Shown: positions 25,252 to 33,498, counted from the stretch's first letter. The stretch: DNA of 38,502 nt from Flavobacteriales bacterium (GCA_020852835.1 JADZAC010000087.1:1-38502); one strand, 5' to 3'. Notes: a model not told the origin generated them from the sequence alone. Numbers and translations: made by a program.

Positions 25252-25701
25252 ATGATGCACCCTGAACGGACCGTGCGCGTGACCAAGCGCTTCCATTTTG
25301 AAATGGCCCATGCCCTGCGCTGCCACGATGGCCTTTGTGCCAACATCCACGGCCATTCCTATGTGCTGGACGTGACGCTCGAGGGGGTGCCGCGCTCGGC
25401 GCCGGGGCACCCCAAGGACGGCATGGTCATCGACTTTTCGGAACTGAAGAAGATCGTGAACCGGGCGGTGGTGGACCGCTACGACCACGCGTTGGTGCTC
25501 CACGAAGCGGACCGCGGGCAAGCATCATCGGGCCACGAACTGTTCGGCCGCACGCTCTTCACGCCATGGCAGCCCAGCTGCGAGAACGTGCTGCTGGACA
25601 TCGTGGAGCGGCTTCAGGCCGCCCTTCCTGATGGTAAGGCGCTATACGCGGTGCGGTTGCAGGAAACCGCATCCAGTTGGGCAGAGTGGGGCAGGGGCTG
25701 A
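25252..25701 (+). CDS. queD: 6-carboxytetrahydropterin synthase (QueD / PTPS family)
   Basis: Zinc enzyme converting dihydroneopterin triphosphate to 6-carboxytetrahydropterin in queuosine/7-deazaguanine synthesis. The 149-residue sequence has all the key parts: FHFEMAHAL with the first zinc histidine, the catalytic cysteine and zinc histidines in GLCANIHGHSYVL, VIDFSELKKIVN, YDHALVL and the late PSCENVLLDI. Between residues 80 and 105 there is an extra loop (HEADRGQASSGHELFGRTLF) as seen in Bacteroidota versions. Start is ATGATG; either ATG is possible. It converges on the response regulator gene with 18 bases between the two ends. Confidence 0.92.
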   Translation: MMHPERTVRVTKRFHFEMAHALRCHDGLCANIHGHSYVLDVTLEGVPRSAPGHPKDGMVIDFSELKKIVNRAVVDRYDHALVLHEADRGQASSGHELFGRTLFTPWQPSCENVLLDIVERLQAALPDGKALYAVRLQETASSWAEWGRG

Positions 25702-25719
25702 GGTCTGCCCGCCATTGGT

Positions 25720-26781
25720 TCACAGGTTGGCCAGCTTCATCAGCCGCCGGTGGTCGGTGATGTTGATATCACGACCTTGGGTGCTGATCAGGCCCTCATC
25801 CTTCAGGTCGGTAAGGCAGCGGATCAAGGATTCCGTGGCCGTGCCCACGATGGCGGCCAGCTCATCGCGGCTGATGCGCACGCCCAGGTCTCCGCTGTGC
25901 TGGGCGCTGAATCGGTCATTGAGCTGGATCAAGGATTGGGCCACGCGCTGGCGAACGCTCGCATAGGCCAGTTGCAGCAGGCGCTCCTGTTTTTCACCTA
26001 CCTCCTTGCTGAGCATGCGGATGAAGCGCATGGAAACGTCGCGGTCGCGGTACAGCAGGCGCAACAAGTCTTCCCGCGGCACCAGCGCCACCTCGCTCTC
26101 TTCCATGGCTTCGGCCGTTTCCACGGCATGGCCGCTTTCCAGCAGGCCGAGGTAGCCGATGAAGTCGCCCGGTACATGCAGGCCGGTCACGAATTCTTTT
26201 CCATCGTTGTTCACCTTGTAGGTACGCACCTTGCCTGAAACCAAAAAGGGCACGTGCCGCATTTCATCGCCTTCGTGGAACAGCACGCCCTTGCGTTCGT
26301 ACACCTTGGATTTGCGGTCCCTGCCCAGGTCTTGCAGGGCTGCGGTTCCCCGGGCTTGCTCCATAAAATCGTTGAGCCCGTTGAGGGTGCGGTCAAATCC
26401 CTTGCGGAACAGGTCGCTGCGCCTGAGCCGCCCTTCGATGGCATTGAGCAGCTCGCTTTCCTCAAAGGGCTTGGTGAGGTAGTCGTCGGCGCCCAGCTCC
26501 ATGCCCCGCCGCACGTCGGTGCGCTCGGCCTTGGCCGTGAGGAAGATGAAGGGGATCTCCGCCGTTTCCGGGGTGCGCGCCAACAGGTGCAGCACGCCGT
26601 AGCCATCGAGTTCCGGCATCATGATGTCGCAGAGCACCAGGTCGGGCATTTCCTTGCGCGCGAGGTCCACGCCGCGCTTGCCGTTTTCGGCCTTCAGCAC
26701 CCGGTAGTGCGCCAGTTCCAGGATCTCCGCCGTGTTGTCGCGCACGTCAGCATCGTCTTCAATGAGCAGAATGGTCTTCAT
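25720..26781 (-). CDS. Response regulator: receiver domain fused to a CRP/FNR-type DNA-binding protein
   Basis: A 353-residue regulator joining two systems. Residues 1-120 are a receiver domain with the acidic pocket (IEDD), phospho-acceptor Asp52 in LVLCDIMMPELDG, Thr82 and Lys104 in YLTKP. Residues 155-255 form a cyclic-nucleotide-type beta barrel (GVLFHEGDEM, LVSGKVRTYKVNNDG, PGDFIGYLGLLESG). Residues 270-350 are a CRP-like winged helix with recognition helix around 304-325 (SRDELAAIVGTATESLIRCL). There is no FNR-type cysteine cluster. The kinase gene lies six bases upstream, so phosphorylation by that kinase is the likely input, tuning CRP-like promoter binding. A small-molecule ligand for the barrel is not evident. 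Confidence 0.92.
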   Translation of the reverse strand: MKTILLIEDDADVRDNTAEILELAHYRVLKAENGKRGVDLARKEMPDLVLCDIMMPELDGYGVLHLLARTPETAEIPFIFLTAKAERTDVRRGMELGADDYLTKPFEESELLNAIEGRLRRSDLFRKGFDRTLNGLNDFMEQARGTAALQDLGRDRKSKVYERKGVLFHEGDEMRHVPFLVSGKVRTYKVNNDGKEFVTGLHVPGDFIGYLGLLESGHAVETAEAMEESEVALVPREDLLRLLYRDRDVSMRFIRMLSKEVGEKQERLLQLAYASVRQRVAQSLIQLNDRFSAQHSGDLGVRISRDELAAIVGTATESLIRCLTDLKDEGLISTQGRDINITDHRRLMKLANL

Positions 26782-26787
26782 GGTGGT

Positions 26788-27984
26788 TCATTTTCCCGGA
26801 ATGCGCATGTAAAAGGCGCTGCCTTGACCGGGTGTACTGGTAAAGGTGATCTCCCCGCCCATCAGGTCCACGTAGCGTTTCACCAGGTGCAGCCCCAGGC
26901 CGGTGCCTTGGATGGTAAGCACGTTTTGAGCGCGGAAGAACGGGGTGAACAGGTGGGGCTGGTCTTCCAACGGTATGCCGATGCCCCGGTCCACCACGGC
27001 GATCATCAGTTCGCCTTGGTTGATGCTGGTGCGCAGGGTGATGGTGCTGCCTTCGGGGGAGTACTTGATGGCGTTGGTGACCAGGTTGGTGATGGTGTTC
27101 AGCAGCATGGTGCGGTCCACCATCACCGACCGTTCTTCGCTGTCATGCCCGTATTCCAAGGCCTGCCCCGGCTTTGCCGTGCCGCGCAGCTCTTCCACCA
27201 GGCCGATGCAGAAGTGCACGATGTCCATGGTTTCAGGCTGCACTTGCACATCGCTCTGCCCGATGCGCTCGAAGGAGAGAAAGTCGTTGAGGATGCTGGT
27301 GAGGTCGCGCACTTTGCTGCGGATGCGCTGCACATGCTTGAGGATCTTGTCCTGGTCGCCCGACCCGGCATAACGGGCGATCAGGTCGGCCGAGCCCATG
27401 ATCGTGCTCAGCGGCGTGCGGAACTCATGGGAGGCCATGGATACAAAGCGGGACTTGAGCGCGTTGAGCTCCTTCTCACGTTCGTAGGCGATCTCCACGG
27501 CACGCGCCCCCTTGGCCAGTTCGGCCGTACGTTCCTCCACCCGCTTTTCCAGCTCGGCGGTGTTGCGTTGCAAGGCCTCCTCCGCCTTTTTCCGTTCGGT
27601 GATGTCGGTGACCAGCCCCATCACGTACAGTTCCTCGTCCACGCTGAAATGGTTCAGGCCCACTTCCACCGGGAATGCACTGCCGTCCTTGCGCAAACCG
27701 AACAGCTCCCGCCCGCGGCCCATGTGCCGCTTGGAAGGCCGGGAGTTGAATGCATGGCGGTGGCCCTTGTGCGCCGAACGGAAGCTTTCAGGCATGAGCT
27801 CCTCGATGGAACGCCCCAGCAGTTCTCCTTCGGCATAGCCGAAGAGTTCCACCAGTCGCGGATTGCACATGCGTATGGCGCCGGTGCGGTCCACCAGCAC
27901 CAGCCCCTCCGCAGCCGTACTGAACAGCATGTCGCGTACCCGTTCCAACTGGATCGGATCAACGTTGGTCTCCCCGTGCACCAT
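26788..27984 (-). CDS. PAS-domain sensor histidine kinase
   Basis: A 398-residue kinase without membrane helices, so probably cytosolic. Residues 12-135 are a PAS domain (AAEGLVLVDRTGAIRMCNPR, LFGYAEGELLGRSIEELMPE, MGLVTDITERKKAEE). A coiled coil covers about 135-175. The HisKA motif SMASHEFRTPLS places the phospho-histidine at His186. The ATPase domain shows an N box (NLVTNAIKYSPEGS), G1 (VVDRGIGIP), an F box (LFTPFFRAQ) and G2 (GTGLGLHLVKRYV). The start is ATG 27984; a TTG three bases before it is less likely. It sits between a cysteine-dioxygenase-like gene (15 bases upstream) and its response regulator (6 bases downstream). Confidence 0.93.
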   Translation of the reverse strand: MVHGETNVDPIQLERVRDMLFSTAAEGLVLVDRTGAIRMCNPRLVELFGYAEGELLGRSIEELMPESFRSAHKGHRHAFNSRPSKRHMGRGRELFGLRKDGSAFPVEVGLNHFSVDEELYVMGLVTDITERKKAEEALQRNTAELEKRVEERTAELAKGARAVEIAYEREKELNALKSRFVSMASHEFRTPLSTIMGSADLIARYAGSGDQDKILKHVQRIRSKVRDLTSILNDFLSFERIGQSDVQVQPETMDIVHFCIGLVEELRGTAKPGQALEYGHDSEERSVMVDRTMLLNTITNLVTNAIKYSPEGSTITLRTSINQGELMIAVVDRGIGIPLEDQPHLFTPFFRAQNVLTIQGTGLGLHLVKRYVDLMGGEITFTSTPGQGSAFYMRIPGK

Positions 27985-27999
27985 CAACAGGGGGTGAAG

Positions 28000-28545
28000 T
28001 TATTGTTCGGGAGCCAGTGCCGTGCCCGATACGGAGGACTGCCCCGTCCGCTCATCATACACGCGCCAGCGCCGGATGGGGCGCGCGTACAGGTTCAGTG
28101 TGATCGCCCGGCCCGGCCCGGTGTTGGAATGCCGGTGGATACAATCCTTGGTGGTCATGTAGGCCAGCTGGCCCGGTTCCAATTTCCGTTGGCCTTGCAG
28201 CTTCAGCTCGCCATTGCCGGCAAGCTTGAACCGTTCCTCATATACCGTGCCCAGCACAGGCTTGATCCAGGCCATTTGGCTGTCGTAGTCGTGGATACTG
28301 GTGCGCTGGCCCGGCTCATAACTGATCAACAACAGCTCCAGCTCAGGGGTGCGGTGCAAGCATTTGCGCGTATAGTGGCGCTCATCCCAAATGATGTACC
28401 GGGAGAGCGCTTCGGCCTGCACATCAAGGCGTTTCATCGCCTCGGTATAGCCAGCGGGCTGTGCTTCTGCATTGAGCACGCGGATCAGTTCCTCGATCGT
28501 ATCGATCGTTCCCGCCTCGGGGCGGTCTTCCAGCAAACGGGGCAT
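28000..28545 (-). CDS. Cysteine dioxygenase-family cupin with altered iron-site residues
   Basis: A 181-residue cupin resembling thiol dioxygenases. YTRKCLHRTPELELLLISYE with PGQ just after, then IHDYDSQMAWIKPVLG and CIHRHSN, align with the Arg60, His86-x-His88 and His140 regions of classical cysteine dioxygenase. Here Arg60 and His85 are present, but the second metal histidine is Tyr87. TLNLYARP replaces the usual SLHLY, so the Ser-His-Tyr triad has Asn151 for His while Tyr153 stays. His137 and His139 could supply ligands. It may act on another thiol or be altered in activity. It is the first gene of an operon with a histidine kinase and a receiver-CRP regulator, and starts four bases after a TAATCTTG element. 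Confidence 0.8.
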   Translation of the reverse strand: MPRLLEDRPEAGTIDTIEELIRVLNAEAQPAGYTEAMKRLDVQAEALSRYIIWDERHYTRKCLHRTPELELLLISYEPGQRTSIHDYDSQMAWIKPVLGTVYEERFKLAGNGELKLQGQRKLEPGQLAYMTTKDCIHRHSNTGPGRAITLNLYARPIRRWRVYDERTGQSSVSGTALAPEQ

Positions 28546-28549
28546 CGGC

Positions 28550-28557
28550 CAAGATTA
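28550..28557 (-). promoter_or_regulatory. -7 promoter element, probable leaderless start of the dioxygenase-kinase operon
   Basis: Minus-strand TAATCTTG is one base off TAnnTTTG and is followed by GCCG and ATG, giving the same four-base spacing as the NRDE gene. Confidence 0.5.
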
Positions 28558-28632
28558 GCGGATGCACCGGGTTCGGTGAATGATCTTCATCAGCTTAACG
28601 CCCAAGGCTGCCAAGGCCGGCATGCCGTTCAC

Positions 28633-28640
28633 TAAATTTG
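28633..28640 (+). promoter_or_regulatory. Bacteroidota -7 promoter element for the universal stress protein
   Basis: TAAATTTG matches TAnnTTTG exactly, 16 bases before the ATG at 28657. It is divergent from the dioxygenase promoter about 80 bases away, so the two could share control sites. Confidence 0.6.
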
Positions 28641-28656
28641 TACAAACACCCTGCCC

Positions 28657-29490
28657 ATGATGCGCATCCTGCTCCCCACCGACTACAGCGAACACGCATT
28701 CCATGCAGCAGCGTATGCGGCGCGGCTGATGGGGGTGGAAAACGTGTCGTATTTCCTGGTGCATACCTACATGGACGCCGACCCCTCGGTTACCGCGTGG
28801 GGCAACATGGCCGAAGAACTGTACAAGGCAGCCAGCGACGGCATGGTACACTGGGAGGGGCGCATCCGCGGTTCCGCTGCATTCCACGGTGCGAAACTGG
28901 CCAAGGAAGTGGTGTTCGGCCCGCTTACCGGCGTGCTTAACGAGATCGCGCGGGACAAAGCCGCCGATCTGGTGGTGATGGGCACCCAAGGCCGTTCCGG
29001 CGGTGGCTTGTTGGGCAGCAACGCCGCCGGCGTGGTGAAACACAGCCGTGTGCCTGTGCTGGTGGTGCCCGCGAATGCACCGCTGACCGGAGTGGACCGG
29101 ATACTCTTCGCCGACGATCAGCGCAGGGTGAAGGCCGAAGACCTCAAGATGCTCCTGCACATTGCTTTGCGCACGCGTTCGGAGGTGGTGCTGGCGCATG
29201 TGCTGCGCAATGCCGAGGAAGTGCCGCGGCCTGCGGTGGTTTCCTTGTTCGATGAATTGTTCCAAGCCATACCGCACCGCTTTGCCGTGGAAGAAGGCCA
29301 GGATGTGGCCGGTACGATCGATATGCTGGCCGAGCGTGAAAGCGCCGGCATGATCGCGGTGCTGCACCGCCATGCCGGGTTCTTCGAGGACCTGTTCCGC
29401 TTCAGCACGGCCAAACGCCTGGCGTTGCACACCAATCTGCCCTTGCTGGTGCTGCAGCACCAGGGCAGCGGGGATGAAGAGATCCTGTAA
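28657..29490 (+). CDS. Universal stress protein, two-domain
   Basis: A 277-residue cytosolic protein of the UspA superfamily. The first domain (1-145) starts MRILLPTDYSEHAFHAAAYA and ends with the ATP-binding pattern VVMGTQGRSGGGLLGSNAAG and PVLVVPANAP. The second (150-277) begins VDRILFADDQRRV but has lost most of the glycine loop and ends LPLLVLQHQ, so only the first half probably binds nucleotide. Two adjacent ATGs (28657 and 28660) are possible starts. It would be induced under stress or growth arrest, as is usual for the family. It stands alone on the plus strand, divergent from the dioxygenase-kinase operon. Confidence 0.88.
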   Translation: MMRILLPTDYSEHAFHAAAYAARLMGVENVSYFLVHTYMDADPSVTAWGNMAEELYKAASDGMVHWEGRIRGSAAFHGAKLAKEVVFGPLTGVLNEIARDKAADLVVMGTQGRSGGGLLGSNAAGVVKHSRVPVLVVPANAPLTGVDRILFADDQRRVKAEDLKMLLHIALRTRSEVVLAHVLRNAEEVPRPAVVSLFDELFQAIPHRFAVEEGQDVAGTIDMLAERESAGMIAVLHRHAGFFEDLFRFSTAKRLALHTNLPLLVLQHQGSGDEEIL

Positions 29491-29601
29491 GCCGGTCCGG
29501 TTCCATGCCTTCGCGCCGGAAGGCCATCACCGGTGCCACGGAAGGCAGTAACCGGAGGGCCATTGACGGATGCTATCCTGCAGTGGGCGCTGAACCGGCG
29601 T

Positions 29602-30066
29602 TCAGACAGGCTCGTGTGCTGGTGCCGTGCCGGTAAGGAACCGGTCTTGCAATTCGGCCGTCGCCACTATGCATTGCCCGCGCCTGCCAAACCAGCGGTA
29701 GCGATTGCGGGCCACCAGGTCGTACACGGCATCCCGCAGGAAGCGCGGCACCAGGATGAAGATGAAGGCGAGCTGGCACGCACCGCCCAGGTCGCGGGCC
29801 GCATGCAGTGCGGCGCCGGAGCGGACGAACACGCGGCCCTTGCGGCAGTATACCAAGGAGGTCAAGGCCTGGGGGGGGCGGCCATGGCTGCTCAGGACCG
29901 CCTGTGCGGCCATGGATCGTAGCGCCGCAAAGCGGAACCGCCGCTTGCGGTCGTGCCGTATGATGAATTGCACCAGTCCGTTGCAGAGGTTGCAACCGCC
30001 ATCGAACAGCAAGAGGAGGTCCGGCAATGGAGTATCTACCCCGGTCCCGGTCCGATCAGTATCCAT
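29602..30066 (-). CDS. DCC-family thiol-disulfide oxidoreductase-like protein (DUF393)
   Basis: A 154-residue protein with the DUF393/DCC signature. LLLFDGGCNLCNG carries the CxxC pair that gives the family its predicted thioredoxin-like redox role, then FIIRHDRKRRFRFAALRS, and near the end RFLRDAVYDLVARNRYRWFG with a conserved cysteine shortly after. The start at 30066 gives a 16-residue N-terminal extension ahead of the conserved strand. It follows the ureohydrolase gene with 12 bases between, so both are on one mRNA. Substrate unknown. Confidence 0.85.
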   Translation of the reverse strand: MDTDRTGTGVDTPLPDLLLLFDGGCNLCNGLVQFIIRHDRKRRFRFAALRSMAAQAVLSSHGRPPQALTSLVYCRKGRVFVRSGAALHAARDLGGACQLAFIFILVPRFLRDAVYDLVARNRYRWFGRRGQCIVATAELQDRFLTGTAPAHEPV

Positions 30067-30078
30067 GGCCCGGTATGC

Positions 30079-31131
30079 TCAAGGATTGGCTTTGGCCAGA
30101 ACACCGCACAGGTGCCAGAGCAGCCTGGCGCCCACGTTGGCGTCCCAGTCGCCTGTGGGGCCCGGAGCCACCTCCACCAAGTCGAATCCGATGATCTGCT
30201 TGCCGCTGGCGGCCAACCGGGAGAGCAAGTAAGTGGCTTCCTCGAACGCCAGGCCGCCCGGCACCGGGGTGCCCGTGTGCGGGCACAGCGCGGGGTCCAA
30301 TGCATCGATGTCGAAACTGATGTGCACGTTTTCCGGGAGTTGTTCGATGATGCGGTCGCACTGTTCGCGCCAGCGCAGGCCTTCGTATTGCTCACGGCGC
30401 AGTTCGGCGCTGCGGTGGATGCGCACGCGCAGCTCTTCACGGGCGAATACGCGCGCTTCCTCCTCGCAGAAGTCGCGGATGCCCACCGATACGATGCGCT
30501 CCACCTGGGGGAGCTGCAGGGCATTGTGCATGATGCTCGCATGGCTGTAAGCAAATCCCTCATAGGCGTTGCGCAGGTCCAAATGCGCATCCAAGTGCAG
30601 GATCCCGAAGCTCTCGTGGCGTTCAGCGTGGGCGCGGTACATGCCCAGTGGCGTGCTGTGGTCGCCCCCGACCAGGCCGGTAAGCTTGCCTTGGTCCATC
30701 CAGTAGGCCGTGCGCTGCTGCACCCATTCGTTCATCACCGCGCTTTCCTCATTGACCAGCCCAAGGGCTTTGGCCGCTCGTTTTTCAGCTGCCTTGCCAC
30801 CCCCGTTCACCAGCAGGTCGATCACCTGTGCCGATTCCTTCTTCAGCGCTATGCTCTGCTCCAGCAACGCCTCGGGGAGCTCGTCCATGGCGATGCCGCG
30901 CTTCCACAGGTCGGCGAATTCCGGGTGGAACAGATCCACTTGGAAGGAGGCTTCCAGGATCGCTTCCGGGCCTCGGGCCGTGCCGCCGCCGTAGCTCGTG
31001 GTCACTTCCCATGGCACGGGCACCAGCACGATGTCGCTTTCTTCAGGGGTGAATGGCAAGCCATAGATGCCCGCCTGTGCATTGCCCGGGCTGTTGGGGT
31101 CGAACTGCTTGATCTTGGATGCTTTGCTCAT
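30079..31131 (-). CDS. Ureohydrolase family protein (agmatinase/arginase/formimidoylglutamase-like)
   Basis: A 350-residue dimanganese hydrolase that would split urea or formamide from a guanidino or formimino compound. Metal-binding motifs are GLVGGDHST, HLDAHLDLR (DAHxD) and ISFDIDALDP. CPHTGTPVPGGL matches the agmatinase-type substrate loop. An extra segment of about 60 residues (roughly 75-135, ELPEALLEQSIALKKESAQV) lies between the first strands and GGDHS, typical of the longer Bacteroidota versions. Start at ATG 31131, where MSKASKIKQFDPNSPG begins; the open frame upstream carries no conserved part. It is followed by the DCC protein in one operon. The exact substrate cannot be read from sequence. 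Confidence 0.85.
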   Translation of the reverse strand: MSKASKIKQFDPNSPGNAQAGIYGLPFTPEESDIVLVPVPWEVTTSYGGGTARGPEAILEASFQVDLFHPEFADLWKRGIAMDELPEALLEQSIALKKESAQVIDLLVNGGGKAAEKRAAKALGLVNEESAVMNEWVQQRTAYWMDQGKLTGLVGGDHSTPLGMYRAHAERHESFGILHLDAHLDLRNAYEGFAYSHASIMHNALQLPQVERIVSVGIRDFCEEEARVFAREELRVRIHRSAELRREQYEGLRWREQCDRIIEQLPENVHISFDIDALDPALCPHTGTPVPGGLAFEEATYLLSRLAASGKQIIGFDLVEVAPGPTGDWDANVGARLLWHLCGVLAKANP

Positions 31132-31195
31132 GGCCGTGCTTGCTTGGGCCGCGAAGTTCGGTATCGGGCCGCCATGGCCGGAGGGGTACCATGGA

Positions 31196-31224
31196 AACGG
31201 CCCCGGGGCTTGCCCAGGGCCGTT
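31196..31224 (-). terminator. Hairpin after the PspC gene, probable terminator
   Basis: AACGGCCC (31196-31203) pairs with GGGCCGTT (31217-31224) around a GC-rich loop. On the minus strand it is followed by TTTCC, a weak T tract. It lies 52 bases beyond the PspC stop and upstream of the ureohydrolase gene. Confidence 0.55.
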
Positions 31225-31275
31225 CAAGGTCAAGCGAGCGGAACCCCTCGTTGCCGCTGCTTGCCACGCTTTCCG

Positions 31276-33066
31276 CTACGGCCGCAGGCCCGCGGAGAGC
31301 AGTTCGATCAGGTTGGGCATGTAGGTGGAGGCCCCCTCCATGCTTGCCACGGCCTCTTCGCGGAGCTGCTTGGCCGCGATCCGGGCTTGCCTTTTCACTT
31401 GGGTTGCCGGTGCCTCGGCCGGAGCGGTTTGTTGGGCCGGTGGCGCCGGCACAGCAGTGGTGTCCCGGGCCGGGCTGGGCACGCCGCCCTTGGTCAAGCC
31501 TTCCGGGGTCATCGTCCATCGATGCCCTACCATGTCACCATCATAGGTGTTGGTGGTGTTGGCGATGTCGTCCAGCATGCGGCGTGAGCCATCCCGCAGG
31601 AATACGGACCGGCCATTGGGCACTTGCAGGATGAACCGCACCTCTTGGCAGCGGAGCTTGTCCTTGGAGGGAAACTGCACCACTGGCGACAAGTACAGGG
31701 CATCACCCTCTTGGCGGTAGTCATAGCCCACATTGCCGGCACGTGTGCGGGCATCCTTGGCGGTGGCGCCGTGCGCGCTGCGCACCACCAGCAGGTGGAA
31801 CAAGCTGTCGCTGCTGGCTTCCACATCCACATCCGCCCAAGCTGCGCTGGTCGTGCCGTTGTCCAGGTGGATCCCTTCCAGGTCCACGTCCATTCGGCCT
31901 CTATCATAGCTGAAGGACCAACCGTAGGAGCTGCTGTCGGCGGGGGGCAGCATGTCCAGGTAAATGGTGCCATCGGCCGGCTGTTGCAAGGCGGCTTCGG
32001 TGCGGATGCTGTTCTCCCGGCGGTAATCGGTGCCCAGGGAAACTGCCGCCCATACGGTGGGTACCAGGGCAATGAGCCACAGGACCGTGAGGGTAATGCC
32101 CAGCCAGCGCGGCGCGGGGGTGCCCAGCAGCAGGCGGAATCCCGCCAGGAACAGGGCCATGATGGGGATGATCACCAAGCTTAGGGCGCCAATGGCGAAC
32201 CAGAGCGCATGGCCGGAGCTGTTGAAGACCTGGCCGCCCAGGTCCAGCAGGCTGATGTCCGCATTGCTCCATGTGGCGTGCCACAGGCCCACTGTACCGC
32301 CGATGGCGCCGGTGAAGACGCTGATGAGCAACGAGAAGGCCAAGAGCAGTACGATCACCCCGGCGAGCTTGCCCAGCACGTCGCTGGCCTGCTGGCCGGC
32401 GTTGCGTGCGGCGGGGCCCCATTGCCTGCCGAGGTCCTTGGCCTCTTGCGCCATGCGCTGGCCGCCGGACTTCACCCGTTCGGTGCCTTCATCAAACATG
32501 CGCTTGATGTTGTCCACCGTAACCGGCTCGCCTTGCATCTCCAGCTTTTCCGCGGCCGTGGAGGCTTCCGGTACCAATACCCACAATACGATGTAGATCA
32601 AGGCGGGCGATCCCCAACCGGCCAGCAGGAAGATCAGGGCGATGATGCGCAGCCACAACGGATCAATGCCGAAGTAGTGGCCCAGGCCGGAGAGCACGCC
32701 GGCGATCTTCTTGTCGTCCGTGTCGCGGAACAGGCGCTTGTGGCGCCGGGTGCTGCCGTAGGTCTGCCCGCTGCCGCCGCCCGCGCTGCGCTCATCGGCG
32801 GTTTCGCCGTCCACATAGTCCTCGGGCTGGCCCATTACCTGCTTCACATGGTCCACATCGGCCAAGGACACCGCCTGCCGGCCCTGCAGGCGCTCGGTGA
32901 AGAGCTCGGCGATGCGCGCCTCGATGTCGGCCATGATCTCCTCGGCTTCGCTGCTGCCGCTGAACTTGGCCCGTATGTTCGCCAAGTAGCGCTGCAACTG
33001 GTCGTAGGCATCTTCTTCGATGTGGAAGACGTTGCCGTTCAGGTTTGCTGTGAAGGTCTTTTTCAT
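31276..33066 (-). CDS. PspC-domain multi-pass membrane protein
   Basis: A 596-residue inner-membrane protein. Residues 1-90 are cytosolic and acidic (FHIEEDAYDQLQRYLANIRA, DIEARIAELF). The PspC domain follows (about 105-170: KRLFRDTDDKKIAGVLSGLG, FGIDPLWLRIIALIFLLAGW, IYIVLWVLVPEAS). Three or four more helices cover about 230-360. A large beta-rich region (370-540) comes after the last helix, then a Pro/Ala-rich linker and an Arg/Lys-rich helical tail. PspC proteins sense or protect envelope integrity. ATG 33066 is the start and overlaps the PadR stop (TGATG), so both are translated together; a GTG three bases upstream is less likely. PadR probably controls the pair. Confidence 0.87.
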   Translation of the reverse strand: MKKTFTANLNGNVFHIEEDAYDQLQRYLANIRAKFSGSSEAEEIMADIEARIAELFTERLQGRQAVSLADVDHVKQVMGQPEDYVDGETADERSAGGGSGQTYGSTRRHKRLFRDTDDKKIAGVLSGLGHYFGIDPLWLRIIALIFLLAGWGSPALIYIVLWVLVPEASTAAEKLEMQGEPVTVDNIKRMFDEGTERVKSGGQRMAQEAKDLGRQWGPAARNAGQQASDVLGKLAGVIVLLLAFSLLISVFTGAIGGTVGLWHATWSNADISLLDLGGQVFNSSGHALWFAIGALSLVIIPIMALFLAGFRLLLGTPAPRWLGITLTVLWLIALVPTVWAAVSLGTDYRRENSIRTEAALQQPADGTIYLDMLPPADSSSYGWSFSYDRGRMDVDLEGIHLDNGTTSAAWADVDVEASSDSLFHLLVVRSAHGATAKDARTRAGNVGYDYRQEGDALYLSPVVQFPSKDKLRCQEVRFILQVPNGRSVFLRDGSRRMLDDIANTTNTYDGDMVGHRWTMTPEGLTKGGVPSPARDTTAVPAPPAQQTAPAEAPATQVKRQARIAAKQLREEAVASMEGASTYMPNLIELLSAGLRP

Positions 33067-33401
33067 CACGAGGGGTTGTTGCGGGTGGTTTTTTTCACGG
33101 CTTGCATCAATTCAGCCCAGGTATCATCCAGTTCCTTGAGGAATTTCAGGCCCACCGGGGTGAGCTTGTAGTATTTGCGCGGCGGGCCGCTGCGGCTTTC
33201 TTCCCAGCGGTAGTTCAAGTAGCCGGCATCCTTCAGCCGGGTGAGCAGCGGGTACAGGGTGCCTTCCACCACGATCAACCGCGCATCCTTCAACTTGGCG
33301 ATCACGTCCGATGGGTACATCTCCTCGGTGGACAAGAGCGATAGAATGCAATATTCCAGCACGCCCTTGCGCATCTGTGCTTTGGTGTTCTCCACTTTCA
33401 T
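33066..33401 (-). CDS. PadR-family transcriptional regulator
   Basis: A 111-residue winged-helix repressor-type protein. MRKGVLEYCILSLLSTEEMY begins the N-terminal helices. YPSDVIAKLKDARLIVVEGT and LYPLLTRLKDAGYLNYRWEE hold the recognition helix and wing, and GPPRKYYKLTPVGLKFLKEL is the usual PadR C-terminal end. I start at ATG 33401 (MKVENTKAQ), not 63 bases earlier. A near-consensus promoter (TTTTG, 21 bases, TATGTTTG) lies 48 bases upstream, and a perfect inverted repeat overlaps its -33 box, which suggests autorepression. It overlaps the PspC gene by one base. PadR-PspC pairs are common in Bacteroidota, with a presumed envelope-stress role. Confidence 0.92.
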   Translation of the reverse strand: MKVENTKAQMRKGVLEYCILSLLSTEEMYPSDVIAKLKDARLIVVEGTLYPLLTRLKDAGYLNYRWEESRSGPPRKYYKLTPVGLKFLKELDDTWAELMQAVKKTTRNNPS

Positions 33402-33449
33402 CGCTTGGTGCTTTCGGTCTTCTTGGGCGATGCCCGGTAGTTGACGATG

Positions 33450-33483
33450 CAAACATATATGCACAAGATGGTATTATGCAAAA
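33450..33483 (-). promoter_or_regulatory. Full promoter (-33 and -7) of the PadR-PspC operon
   Basis: On the minus strand TTTTG (33483-33479) is followed after 21 bases by TATGTTTG (33457-33450). This is the best complete Bacteroidota promoter in the window, in an unusually AT-rich patch. Confidence 0.7.
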
Positions 33484-33498
33484 CAAAGTACTGTTTTG
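33479..33498. promoter_or_regulatory. Candidate PadR operator palindrome
   Basis: CAAAACA (33479-33485) and TGTTTTG (33492-33498) form a perfect inverted repeat with a six-base spacer (AAGTAC). The left arm contains the -33 box, so a bound dimer would block polymerase. Assignment to this PadR is inferred from position. Confidence 0.5.

Noticed and set aside
26254-28635. 793-codon plus-strand open frame opposite the kinase-regulator operon
   Set aside because: Runs antisense across three real genes with clear motifs; composition is that of a high-GC shadow frame.
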